Shown: positions 31,043 to 37,659 of the stretch, one piece after another
How positions within the stretch are numbered: position 1 is the stretch's first letter
How the letters are laid out: each line of letters starts with the position of its first letter
Virus record (IMG/VR): IMGVR_UViG_3300048838_000698
Coordinates: 1-46,906 of that record
Direction: 5' to 3' (one strand)
DNA length: 46,906 bases
From: a virus
Program-made: the position numbers and the translations under genes
The notes under the pieces: model-generated
Databases searched by the model: none
What the model saw: only the letters and a program-made list of their open reading frames with translations
What the model was told of the DNA's origin: nothing

Positions 31043-31741
31043 GTGAACAATCATACCCCCCTGCCCCACTTTAAGCAATGCAAAAATGGAGATAAGTGTC
31101 TCCACCCGGACGGCCCGTATTTACCTATCACTGAGTTCTACCGGCATCCTGCTACGCGGGACGGCTATCTGAATCAATGTAAAGCGTGCCAACGGGAACG
31201 AATGAAACAGTACAGCCCTCAGGATGCTAAACCGCATATCATTGAAACACTTGCGGTTCAGCGCTTGAACGCAGCAAGCATTGTCGCTGCAACCGGGCGT
31301 GAATATCGCGACTATAATTATACAGATATAGTCGCATGGGGTTGTATCCCGATAGAAGTAAAAAGCTCTGAAATGGTCGACGGTCAGTGTGTGTTCAAGA
31401 TTGCATCAGCTACAACAAAGGGTATACGCGGTGATTTCGTGATACTCGTGCCATTGAAAGATGGCCAGCCCGAAAGCTGGCATGTGTTCCCGAAGTGGCA
31501 TCCGGTATTCATGAAGCATGGCCGGTGCAAGTCTGGACTTTCGTATGACCGTTACACACAGCAGAGGCAGAACGCATTACCCGGCACAATCCTAAGCCCG
31601 GCGCTCATGGCACAGTATCAGGACGCATGGCACTTGATTAATGCCCGACGGGATGAGATCGGTGAACAACTTCGCTTGTACGGTGAAATCAGGGAAAGCG
31701 CCTTGTTTCATGAGCCTTCTCAACAGCCCAACTTACTCTAG
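31043..31741 (+). CDS. Moron: zinc-finger plus PD-(D/E)XK-type nuclease-like protein
   Basis: A 232-residue protein starting at GTG 31043. Cys13, Cys19, Cys46 and Cys49 in an ITEFYRHPATRDGYLNQCKA context form the zinc finger seen in HNH-type and phage nuclease families. Downstream, YNYTDIVAWGCIPIEVKSSE gives Asp95, Glu105 and Lys107, the pattern of a PD-(D/E)XK nuclease active site. It has its own promoter, structured leader and terminator, and is more AT-rich than the neighbouring tail and lysis genes: a moron acquired separately. Homing, defence or DNA-processing roles are possible. The nuclease fold is inferred from motifs only. Confidence 0.65.
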   Translation: MNNHTPLPHFKQCKNGDKCLHPDGPYLPITEFYRHPATRDGYLNQCKACQRERMKQYSPQDAKPHIIETLAVQRLNAASIVAATGREYRDYNYTDIVAWGCIPIEVKSSEMVDGQCVFKIASATTKGIRGDFVILVPLKDGQPESWHVFPKWHPVFMKHGRCKSGLSYDRYTQQRQNALPGTILSPALMAQYQDAWHLINARRDEIGEQLRLYGEIRESALFHEPSQQPNLL

Positions 31742-31889
31742 CACAAGCGCCCTTCGGGGCGCTTTCCATACGCCCAAGCTGCTGCCCCTATTCGACCGCT
31801 ACGGGCACGCGCGCATTGTCCTGGCACAGCGGACGGGCGACGGCTGGCGCGTAATCGACGAACGGCCCCGACTGGCGCGGGCGGCATAA
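31710..31889 (+). CDS. Small protein overlapping the moron terminator (59 aa)
   Basis: ATG 31710 lies inside the end of the moron gene, with only a distant AGGGAAAG as ribosome-binding site. The frame is read through the terminator stem. The segment KLLPLFDRYGHARIVLAQRT and GWRVIDERPRLARAA looks like a real protein end. A likely history is that the moron was inserted upstream and replaced the original start. Confidence 0.4.
   Translation: MSLLNSPTYSSTSALRGAFHTPKLLPLFDRYGHARIVLAQRTGDGWRVIDERPRLARAA
31745..31764 (+). terminator. Moron terminator
   Basis: AAGCGCCC (31745-31752) pairs with GGGCGCTT (31757-31764) over the stable tetraloop TTCG, followed by TCC. It closes the moron transcription unit. 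Confidence 0.75.
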
Positions 31890-31897
31890 GGAGGCTT

Positions 31898-32119
31898 ATG
31901 AACGAGGCGCTGTATTACGCGCAGATCGCGCGCACGGACTACCCTGAGGAATACGCCGACATCATTGTGTCGTATGGAGCGGACGGCCCGCAGATCGCGG
32001 CAGAGACGGTGTACGTGTACGAGCATGGCGTCGTGCCCGCGTGGGCGCTGCACATTGAAGCGTTCGAAATGGTGGGCGACAGCTACCTGTTCATTCACCG
32101 CGACAATGTGACCAGCTAG
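31898..32119 (+). CDS. Small hypothetical protein (73 aa)
   Basis: ATG 31898 follows AAGGAGG. The product is acidic (YAQIARTDYPEEYADIIVSY, WALHIEAFEMVGDSYLFIHR) and probably alpha/beta. No family is recognised. It ends before the lysis region promoter-like element. Confidence 0.65.
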   Translation: MNEALYYAQIARTDYPEEYADIIVSYGADGPQIAAETVYVYEHGVVPAWALHIEAFEMVGDSYLFIHRDNVTS

Positions 32120-32153
32120 ACGGCGGTGCTGCGCTGAGGTTTGTACACGGTTG

Positions 32154-32185
32154 TTGCCGCTAATCTGTTCTATTAGCGGTAGACT
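32154..32185 (+). promoter_or_regulatory. TTGTTGCCGCTAAT element with dyad, candidate lysis-region promoter
   Basis: TTGCCG at 32154-32159 and TAGACT at 32180-32185 have the same 20-base spacing as the element at 9808. CCGCTAAT (32157-32164) and ATTAGCGG (32172-32179) form a perfect dyad across the spacer. It precedes the membrane/lysin cluster. Confidence 0.45.
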
Positions 32186-32199
32186 GAGGAAAGCTAAAA

Positions 32200-32228
32200 C
32201 GCGCCGGAACGGAGCACGCCCCGGCGCG
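32200..32228 (+). other. Leader hairpin
   Basis: CGCGCCGG (32200-32207) pairs with CCGGCGCG (32221-32228) over a 13-base loop. It lies between the promoter-like element and the 12-codon ORF, with no T-tract. Possibly a stabilising or attenuating leader structure. Confidence 0.45.
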
Positions 32229-32258
32229 CCGGGCACACCCGATGGAGGCGGGCTACCC

Positions 32259-32297
32259 ATGACCATCATAACACGAGAGCGGCGCGAATGCCGATAG
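32259..32297 (+). CDS. Leader micro-ORF, 12 residues
   Basis: ATG 32259 has GGAGG ten bases upstream. The peptide MTIITRERRECR ends at TAG 32297, overlapping the start of the next gene by ten bases. It may couple translation of that gene, which lacks a good ribosome-binding site of its own. Confidence 0.35.
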   Translation: MTIITRERRECR

Positions 32298-32986
32298 ACA
32301 TTGGCACGATCACAGATGCATTTGAGCAGGCGGTAGCCACCACCAACAGCAGTATGCTGTCGGTGCTGGTCGTGCTTGTGATTCTCATGGTGCTGTCGTT
32401 CACCGGGGTTTCGTGGCTGTTTTTCCGCAGCCAGGGCGGCAAGGACAAGAGTAATGGCAGCGCGATTATGGCGCTGGCAGAGACGCTAAGCGATACGTCA
32501 AAAGCGCAGCGCGAGGCGGCAGCCAGCCAACAGATGCTGGCGGTAGCCCAGGCGACGCTGGTCGAGCAACTGGGCGCGATGGTGACGGCGGTACGCGAAA
32601 ACACTGAGGCGGATGTCCGGCGCATGGGTGAGCTGCGCGATGGCATTAAGCGCATGGCCGACAACGGTGATCGGCAGGTGGCGATGCTGGCGGAGCTGCG
32701 CAACGATTTCCAGGGGGTCAGTGGTCTGGGAGCCAAGATTGACGCAATCCAAAAGACGATTGAGGCCATGAAGGCGAACGTCGAAACGCTGATGAACGAA
32801 ACGGGCAATCCGTCCGTCAGCAGCATACTGGAGCGGATTGAGGCGCAGTTCAACCTGCTGGCGCACGAGATGAGCGAAACCCGGCACGACATCAACGAGG
32901 CGCTGGAACTGATCGCGCGGGCGACCAAGCCGCCCGAAAGCGCGCCCGGCGACGGCGTGGTCGCGGGGGGACGCGATGGCCGGTAA
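32288..32986 (+). CDS. Membrane-anchored coiled-coil protein (232 aa)
   Basis: A hydrophobic helix at residues 23-47 (SMLSVLVVLVILMVLSFTG) is followed by a long coiled coil (ATLVEQLGAMVTAVRENTEA, LAELRNDFQGVSGLGAKIDA). A linker-like C-terminus follows. It precedes the lysin and could be a spanin-like or lysis-accessory protein, or a membrane organiser. It overlaps the lysin start by 11 bases. Confidence 0.7.
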   Translation: MPIDIGTITDAFEQAVATTNSSMLSVLVVLVILMVLSFTGVSWLFFRSQGGKDKSNGSAIMALAETLSDTSKAQREAAASQQMLAVAQATLVEQLGAMVTAVRENTEADVRRMGELRDGIKRMADNGDRQVAMLAELRNDFQGVSGLGAKIDAIQKTIEAMKANVETLMNETGNPSVSSILERIEAQFNLLAHEMSETRHDINEALELIARATKPPESAPGDGVVAGGRDGR

Positions 32987-34433
32987 CACGCGCATCGGCT
33001 ACAACGTCCACAACCTCATGACCTACGGGCGGGGGTGGAGCGCGGCGGAAAAGACCGCCTTTATCGCGCATGTCGAGCGCGTGCAACCCTCGACCCTGCT
33101 GTTTCTCAACGACGTGGACATGGCGCGGGACATCAAACGACGTCTGCCGGACTGCGCGGTCGTGTATCGCCAGCACCGGCAGGATGACGCCGGGATGCAC
33201 CGCACGATGACGCCGCAGCAGGCGTACGACTACTTCGCGCCCTACGCGGCGGGCGGGCTGATCCTCAACATCCTCAATGAGCCAAACGGCTACGCGCCAG
33301 CGGATGACCCGCGCCTGCTGAGCGACCTGGCGGAGTGGTGCGCGGACGTGATGAGGTTGTTCGACCGGGCAGGCATTTCGTTGGTGTTACCGAATTGGGG
33401 CGTCGGACACCCGGACGATAAGCGCTTTGACGATCTCAAACCACTGTGGCAGGCGTTCGGCGAGATGCCCCGGCACTACTACGGTATCCACGAGTACTGG
33501 ACGTGGCGCGGGGTCGAGCCGGGCAACGGGCGCGTGGCGCGTTATCTGTGGTGGGAGGATTACATGCGGCGCAGCGGCTACACGCTGCCGCGCGTGATCG
33601 TCACCGAGTGGGGCATTGACAGCGCGCTGGACGGCACACCGCAGCGCGGGTACAAGGACAGCCGCGACGGGGCGGCTTACGCGGCGGAGTGCATCCGGGC
33701 GATTGAGCTGTACCGGCCCGGCCTGGTGGTGGGCACGTGTATCTTCTCGTGGGGCAACACGGGACGGCAGCATCACGCGGAGGATTGGGTGACGTTCGAC
33801 GTGGCTGGCGATGCGGATTTTCAGCGCGCGATGGAGGATCATGCCTTGCAAAACGTGGTAGTGGATGTCAATCCGGGGGTGGCTGATGCGCGCTGGGTGG
33901 CAGCCCGGCTGACGCCGCACGCGGGCAACGTGAGCGTGAACGTGCGCACGTCACCGACGACCAGCAGCAACCCGGTGATTGGCAGCATCCCGGCGGCAGG
34001 CGTGCAGGCCCATGTTATCCAGGTGGATAAAATGGAGCCGGGCGAACAGGCCCGCGCGCGACGGCCAGAGGGCCTGTGGCAGTTGGTGAAGCTGCCCAAC
34101 AACATCGTGGGCTGGTATGCCACATGGGTGACGACCACGACGCTGACCGTTGAGCCGCCTGCCCCGGAGCCGGAGCCAGAGGAACCCACGCCGGAACCGC
34201 CGCCGGTGGGCGATTACGTATCGCGGGCGGAGTTCAACGCGCTGCTGCACAAACACATGGAGTTACAGGCCGCGCTGATCGCCCTGGAGTCGCGCCTGGT
34301 CGCGCTGGTGGCGCGCGAGGTACAGGTCAATGAGCAGGGCCTGCTGACGGCGATGGCGCGGGGTATGGTCAGATTGATTGATGAGCGCGAGGCGGCGGCA
34401 CAGCCGGCGCTGGTCACAGTTGTCGAGGCGTAG
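32976..34433 (+). CDS. Glycoside-hydrolase-like lysin with SH3-like domain
   Basis: A 485-residue protein. Residues 1-290 resemble a TIM-barrel glycoside hydrolase, with LILNILNEPNG near residue 100 (probable acid/base Glu), YYGIHEYW, and VTEWGIDSA near residue 210 (probable nucleophile Glu). An SH3-like domain follows (VSVNVRTSPTTSSN, WQLVKLPNNIVGWYA), then a Pro/Glu linker (PPAPEPEPEEPTPEPPP) and a coiled-coil end. It is probably the endolysin or a tail-associated wall hydrolase. ATG 32976 overlaps the previous gene. Confidence 0.75.
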   Translation: MAGNTRIGYNVHNLMTYGRGWSAAEKTAFIAHVERVQPSTLLFLNDVDMARDIKRRLPDCAVVYRQHRQDDAGMHRTMTPQQAYDYFAPYAAGGLILNILNEPNGYAPADDPRLLSDLAEWCADVMRLFDRAGISLVLPNWGVGHPDDKRFDDLKPLWQAFGEMPRHYYGIHEYWTWRGVEPGNGRVARYLWWEDYMRRSGYTLPRVIVTEWGIDSALDGTPQRGYKDSRDGAAYAAECIRAIELYRPGLVVGTCIFSWGNTGRQHHAEDWVTFDVAGDADFQRAMEDHALQNVVVDVNPGVADARWVAARLTPHAGNVSVNVRTSPTTSSNPVIGSIPAAGVQAHVIQVDKMEPGEQARARRPEGLWQLVKLPNNIVGWYATWVTTTTLTVEPPAPEPEPEEPTPEPPPVGDYVSRAEFNALLHKHMELQAALIALESRLVALVAREVQVNEQGLLTAMARGMVRLIDEREAAAQPALVTVVEA

Positions 34434-34451
34434 ATGCAACAAATGTTGCAT
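34434..34451 (+). promoter_or_regulatory. Dispersed dyad site, copy E (perfect)
   Basis: ATGCAACAAATGTTGCAT matches itself across an 8-bp dyad with central AA, and defines the consensus. It lies between the lysin and the holin-like gene and is the only perfect 18-bp copy. Confidence 0.6.
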
Positions 34452-34463
34452 GAAAGGGAATGA
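34434..34463 (+). CDS. Micro-ORF, 9 residues (MQQMLHERE)
   Basis: ATG 34434 follows the lysin stop immediately and GAGG precedes it by five bases. The ORF ends one base before the holin-like gene. It consists largely of the dispersed dyad, so the ORF may be only a by-product of the DNA site. Confidence 0.25.
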   Translation: MQQMLHERE

Positions 34464-34464
34464 G

Positions 34465-34965
34465 ATGCGTACGCGCAATTTCGTGGTGATGCTGCTGGTG
34501 CTGTTCGCGCTGCTGGCGCTGCCGCTGGGCGTGCTGGCGCAGGACGCACCGCCGGACGTGGCGCCGGTGGTGGGCGAACTGACCGGCGGGATTGAGGCGT
34601 TTCTGACCAGCGCAGGGCTGGTCATGGGATTGGTGAGCTTCGTGGTCATCCAGGCGCTGAAGTGGGCGCTGCCGGGGCACGTGGTCGAGACGCGCACAAT
34701 TTACGTGGTGGTGGTGGGGCTGTTTGCGATTGGCTATGTGGCGGCAGGCTGGGCCGGGTTCACCGACAAGTTGCAGGAAGGTGTGGGGCTGCTCGACGCG
34801 CTGGCGGGGCCAGTGTGGCAGATTATCCTGCTGCTGGCATCCGGGCCGCTGGCGTATGAGGTGTTCCGAGCGGCAAAGAACCCGGTGTTCGGGGCCGGCC
34901 AGGGCGCGCAGGCGTTCCGATTGAAACGCAATGAGGAACCCTCCCCTACCGGCGCACCGTTTTAG
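34465..34965 (+). CDS. Holin-like membrane protein (166 aa)
   Basis: ATG 34465 has AAAGGG upstream. The N-terminus looks like a signal peptide or first helix (NFVVMLLVLFALLALPLGVLA). Three further hydrophobic segments follow (VMGLVSFVVIQALKWAL, IYVVVVGLFAIGYVAAGWAG, VWQIILLLASGPLAYEV), with a basic C-terminus. Size, topology and position next to the lysin fit a holin. Confidence 0.65.
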   Translation: MRTRNFVVMLLVLFALLALPLGVLAQDAPPDVAPVVGELTGGIEAFLTSAGLVMGLVSFVVIQALKWALPGHVVETRTIYVVVVGLFAIGYVAAGWAGFTDKLQEGVGLLDALAGPVWQIILLLASGPLAYEVFRAAKNPVFGAGQGAQAFRLKRNEEPSPTGAPF

Positions 34966-34994
34966 GGCCGCGCGGCGGCTGATGGAGGCGGCTG

Positions 34995-35918
34995 ATGCGC
35001 ACACTGCACCACACGATCTACTACGCGAGCCGGGGTACGGTGTTCACGCTGTACCACCTGACCGATCTGCACGTGGGGGCGCGGGCGTGCGCAGAGGAAC
35101 TACTCAAGGCCGACATCGCCGCGATTGCCGCTGACCCGCAGGCGCTGTGGATTGGCGGCGGGGACTATATTGACGCCATCTGCCAGGTGGGCGACCGTCG
35201 TTACCAGCCCAGCGCGCTGGCGAAATGGGCACTGGGCGAAGATGACGTGATGGGCGTGCAGATCGACCATGTGGTCAACCTGCTGGCGCCGATTGCGGAA
35301 AAGTGCCTGGGGCTGGTGAAGGGCAACCACGAATGGGGCGCGGAGACGTTCTACGCGCGCAACGTGTACTGGGAGATCGTACTGGGGCTGGCGGCGGCGG
35401 CGGGCAAGCAGCCGGAACAACTGGCGCTGGGCGCGCAGGGCTTTGTCGTGTCGAACTTCCGGCGCGGCGATGAAACGAAGTGGGGCGGCTCGTGGCGACA
35501 CGTCTCGTATCTGCATCACGGGTTTGGCGGCGGAAGATTGCCCGGCGGTCATGCGCTGGCGGTGGGGCGCGTGCTGGGCGACTATGAGTGCGACCTGGCG
35601 CTCATGGGACACCGACACACGCAGGTGTACCTACCGAAGCAGGTGGTGGCGACCGACGGCAAAAGCAGCGGCGTGACCTACCGGACGCGCATCGGCATGT
35701 TCACGCCGAGCTACCTGGAGTCGTATGTCATCCCCAGCGGCGAGAAGCGGCCTTTTGACACGTATGCCGAAAAGATCGGACTGCCGCCGCAGCAGATCGG
35801 CACGTGCCCGATTCATATCCAGCCGGACATCCGGCAGATGAGCGTGGTCTTGAGCAGCGTGCCGGGAATCCGGTCGACGCTGGTGCAGCGGCGCGGGGAT
35901 ATGGAGATGGTGCACTAG
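34995..35918 (+). CDS. Calcineurin-like metallophosphoesterase
   Basis: A 307-residue protein with the standard metal-binding motifs: LTDLHVGA (DxH), IGGGDYID (GD), VKGNHEWG (GNHE), LHHGFGGG (H) and LMGHRHTQVY (GHxH). These bind two metal ions and hydrolyse phosphoesters. GGAGG precedes ATG 34995. It is the last gene of the rightward late block, before a strong terminator. Substrate is unknown: nucleotides or nucleic acid from the host are possible. Confidence 0.9.
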   Translation: MRTLHHTIYYASRGTVFTLYHLTDLHVGARACAEELLKADIAAIAADPQALWIGGGDYIDAICQVGDRRYQPSALAKWALGEDDVMGVQIDHVVNLLAPIAEKCLGLVKGNHEWGAETFYARNVYWEIVLGLAAAAGKQPEQLALGAQGFVVSNFRRGDETKWGGSWRHVSYLHHGFGGGRLPGGHALAVGRVLGDYECDLALMGHRHTQVYLPKQVVATDGKSSGVTYRTRIGMFTPSYLESYVIPSGEKRPFDTYAEKIGLPPQQIGTCPIHIQPDIRQMSVVLSSVPGIRSTLVQRRGDMEMVH

Positions 35919-35937
35919 GTTACAACAAGACGAACGC

Positions 35938-35965
35938 AAACCGCCCCCAACCGGGGGCGGTTTTT
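35938..35965. terminator. Strong bidirectional terminator
   Basis: AAACCGCCCCC (35938-35948) pairs with GGGGGCGGTTT (35953-35963) over AACC, with a T-tract on both strands. It ends the late operon and the convergent gene at 35984. The sequence just after it, TTTTTGATTCGGG, also follows the terminator at 37600. Confidence 0.95.
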
Positions 35966-35983
35966 GATTCGGGGGGGGAGGGA

Positions 35984-37000
35984 TCAGATAGACTTGACGC
36001 TGCTGGTGCGCTTCTGGTAGCCATAGGCTACCACTTCCACTTTATCTACGGGCAGGTTGTAGATGCTGATCTGCCCGTTGCTCTGGAGGTTCATGGACAG
36101 AACCTCCTCGACGGTGGCCGGAACGTCAGCCGCGCCGCCGCGCTGCGACCAGCGCAGCCACACACGGCTGGCCGGGTCGGGCACCAGCTTGATAACGTCC
36201 TGGACACCCTTGCGCCCGCACTTAACGGCCTTGACGCCCGGCAGGACTTTGTCCAGGCCGTAGGACGTGGCGCGTGCCACGTCTTGGCTGGTGACGCCGG
36301 GGAGAGGGCTGTCGATGATGACACCCCACTTCCCGGACTGGGACAGGACGCTTAGGCGCTGAACGTCCAGCGCGCCCAGCAGGGCTTCGTGGGCGTCGCG
36401 CGCGGCGGCGTCCAGAGTTTTACTGAACGGGGCGCCGTAACGCGGCTTGCCCGCCCACACGGGCGCCCCACGCCCAACGCCCCACTTTGCCGCAAACGCG
36501 GCGTCTGAAATGCAAGGCTCCACCGCCTCGCGGCAAAGGCTCACCCACTTTTCAGTGGGCACCTCGGCGGTGGCCGCGACGGTGGGCGGCGTGTCGGTGG
36601 CCGGTTCGCTGGCGGGCGCGGGCGGGGTCGCCAGCGCCCGCGCCCCGGCGGGTGTGGTGTCGAAGGCGCGGCAACCGACGACCCGCCCCGCCCCGTCGCG
36701 CACGGGGCGCGCGGGGGCAAGCAGGTCGGGGCGATCCGGGGCGGCGGCCAGCACCAGCCCCGACACGACAAGCCACGTCCCCGCGACCGGGGCCGGCAGG
36801 CCCTCGACCGCGCCGAAGACGGACGTGCCCACCGGCACGCCGTCGATTTCGCCCACGTCTGCGCGCGTCTGCGCGGCGCGGGCGACAACGCCCGACGGGG
36901 CGATGGTGCGATCCGGCGCGGGGGCCGGGTCGGGCAGCGTGTCCGGGGTGTCAGCGACATAAATATTAATTGCATGGGGTGTTGCGTTAATAATGTCCAT
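35984..37000 (-). CDS. Two-domain hypothetical protein (338 aa)
   Basis: ATG 37000 is preceded by AAGGAGG with a five-base spacer; ATG 37003 is the alternative. The N-terminal 115 residues (INATPHAINIYVA, TIAPSGVVARAAQT, VFGAVEGLPAPVAGTWLVVS, VRDGAGRVVGCRAF) belong to a recognisable small beta domain found in phage and bacterial proteins. A Pro/Ala-rich linker (residues about 120-150) follows, then an unrecognised C-terminal domain of about 185 residues with a Cys cluster (SLCREAVEPC). It stands alone between two related terminators. Confidence 0.7.
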   Translation of the reverse strand: MDIINATPHAINIYVADTPDTLPDPAPAPDRTIAPSGVVARAAQTRADVGEIDGVPVGTSVFGAVEGLPAPVAGTWLVVSGLVLAAAPDRPDLLAPARPVRDGAGRVVGCRAFDTTPAGARALATPPAPASEPATDTPPTVAATAEVPTEKWVSLCREAVEPCISDAAFAAKWGVGRGAPVWAGKPRYGAPFSKTLDAAARDAHEALLGALDVQRLSVLSQSGKWGVIIDSPLPGVTSQDVARATSYGLDKVLPGVKAVKCGRKGVQDVIKLVPDPASRVWLRWSQRGGAADVPATVEEVLSMNLQSNGQISIYNLPVDKVEVVAYGYQKRTSSVKSI

Positions 37001-37299
37001 CATGCCCTCCTTAGGGCAAATAGTTGCTTGTAAGTGCGCGTGTTTATCGTGATTGCGCGCCCCCACTTCCGTATAGGGTGTCTCCCCGCGCTGTCTGGCT
37101 CCGCGCCCTCCCCGGTTCGCAATCTGCCATTTTAAGGCGGCTACCGGCCCCGCCCCCTGCCCTTTATATCGCGGTCAGGGTTCCCGCGCTGGTCAGTTGA
37201 CTACCCTGACCATTACTTGTATAATAAGGGTAAATGCTTAAACTGTCAAGCAAATTCAGGGTTTACCCTGAACTTTACCCTAATTACGGGGGGGGTGAC
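37001..37299. promoter_or_regulatory. Divergent regulatory region with TTGACT/TATAAT promoter and operator array
   Basis: TTGACT (37197-37202) and TATAAT (37220-37225) are exactly 17 bases apart, the best -35/-10 pair of the window. Around it are repeated TACCCTGA-type half-sites: GGTCAG with CTGACC bracketing the -35 (37191-37211), AGGGTAAA just after the -10, the near-palindrome TTCAGGGTTTACCCTGAA (37255-37272) and CTTTACCCTAA (37273-37283). This is the layout of an autoregulated operator, here ahead of an HTH gene. The remainder of the gap holds no gene. Confidence 0.75.
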
Positions 37300-37596
37300 A
37301 TGAAACCAACAGACGAACAGCTCAGCACCTTGCACCGGCGCGCGGCGCGCGCGCTTATCCTGATTTTGCGTTACCCGCTGGCGAGCGACGCGGCATTGGC
37401 GGCAATCGCGGGCGTCAGTGAGCGCACCATGCAGTCGCAGGTGCGGGCGCTGAGACTGGCGTTTGGCTGGCCGCAGGGTCAGGTCAAAAAGCGCGTGCTG
37501 ATGTGTGGATTGACCGAGGCGGACGTGGTGCGCGCCTACCGGCTGCCAGCCGTCCACGCGCATGTGGACAAGCTCGATTACATCATGCGTCGGTGA
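37300..37596 (+). CDS. HTH DNA-binding regulator (98 aa)
   Basis: ATG 37300 is chosen because GGGGGGTGAC precedes it; an upstream in-frame ATG at 37234 lies inside the operator region. The helix-turn-helix is visible (LASDAALAAIAGVSERTMQSQ, then VRALRLAFGW). The C-terminal half (GLTEADVVRAYRLPAVHAHV) may be a dimerisation part. It probably represses its own TTGACT promoter by binding the TACCCTGA half-sites and may control the opposite early operon. A terminator follows at once. Confidence 0.75.
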   Translation: MKPTDEQLSTLHRRAARALILILRYPLASDAALAAIAGVSERTMQSQVRALRLAFGWPQGQVKKRVLMCGLTEADVVRAYRLPAVHAHVDKLDYIMRR

Positions 37597-37599
37597 TGC

Positions 37600-37627
37600 A
37601 AGACGCCCCCGGTTGGGGGCGTCTTTT
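37600..37627. terminator. Strong bidirectional terminator
   Basis: AAGACGCCCCC (37600-37610) pairs with GGGGGCGTCTT (37615-37625) over GGTT, followed by a T-tract. It ends the HTH gene and the long leftward operon from the right edge. Confidence 0.95.
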
Positions 37628-37659
37628 TGATTCGGGCTGAGAAGGTGTGTTATCGGGCC

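Noticed and set aside
36447-36969. Plus-strand frames of 160-171 residues
   Set aside because: Antisense to the Pro/Ala-rich linker and N-terminal domain of the fusion gene; Arg/Pro-rich translations without a start signal.
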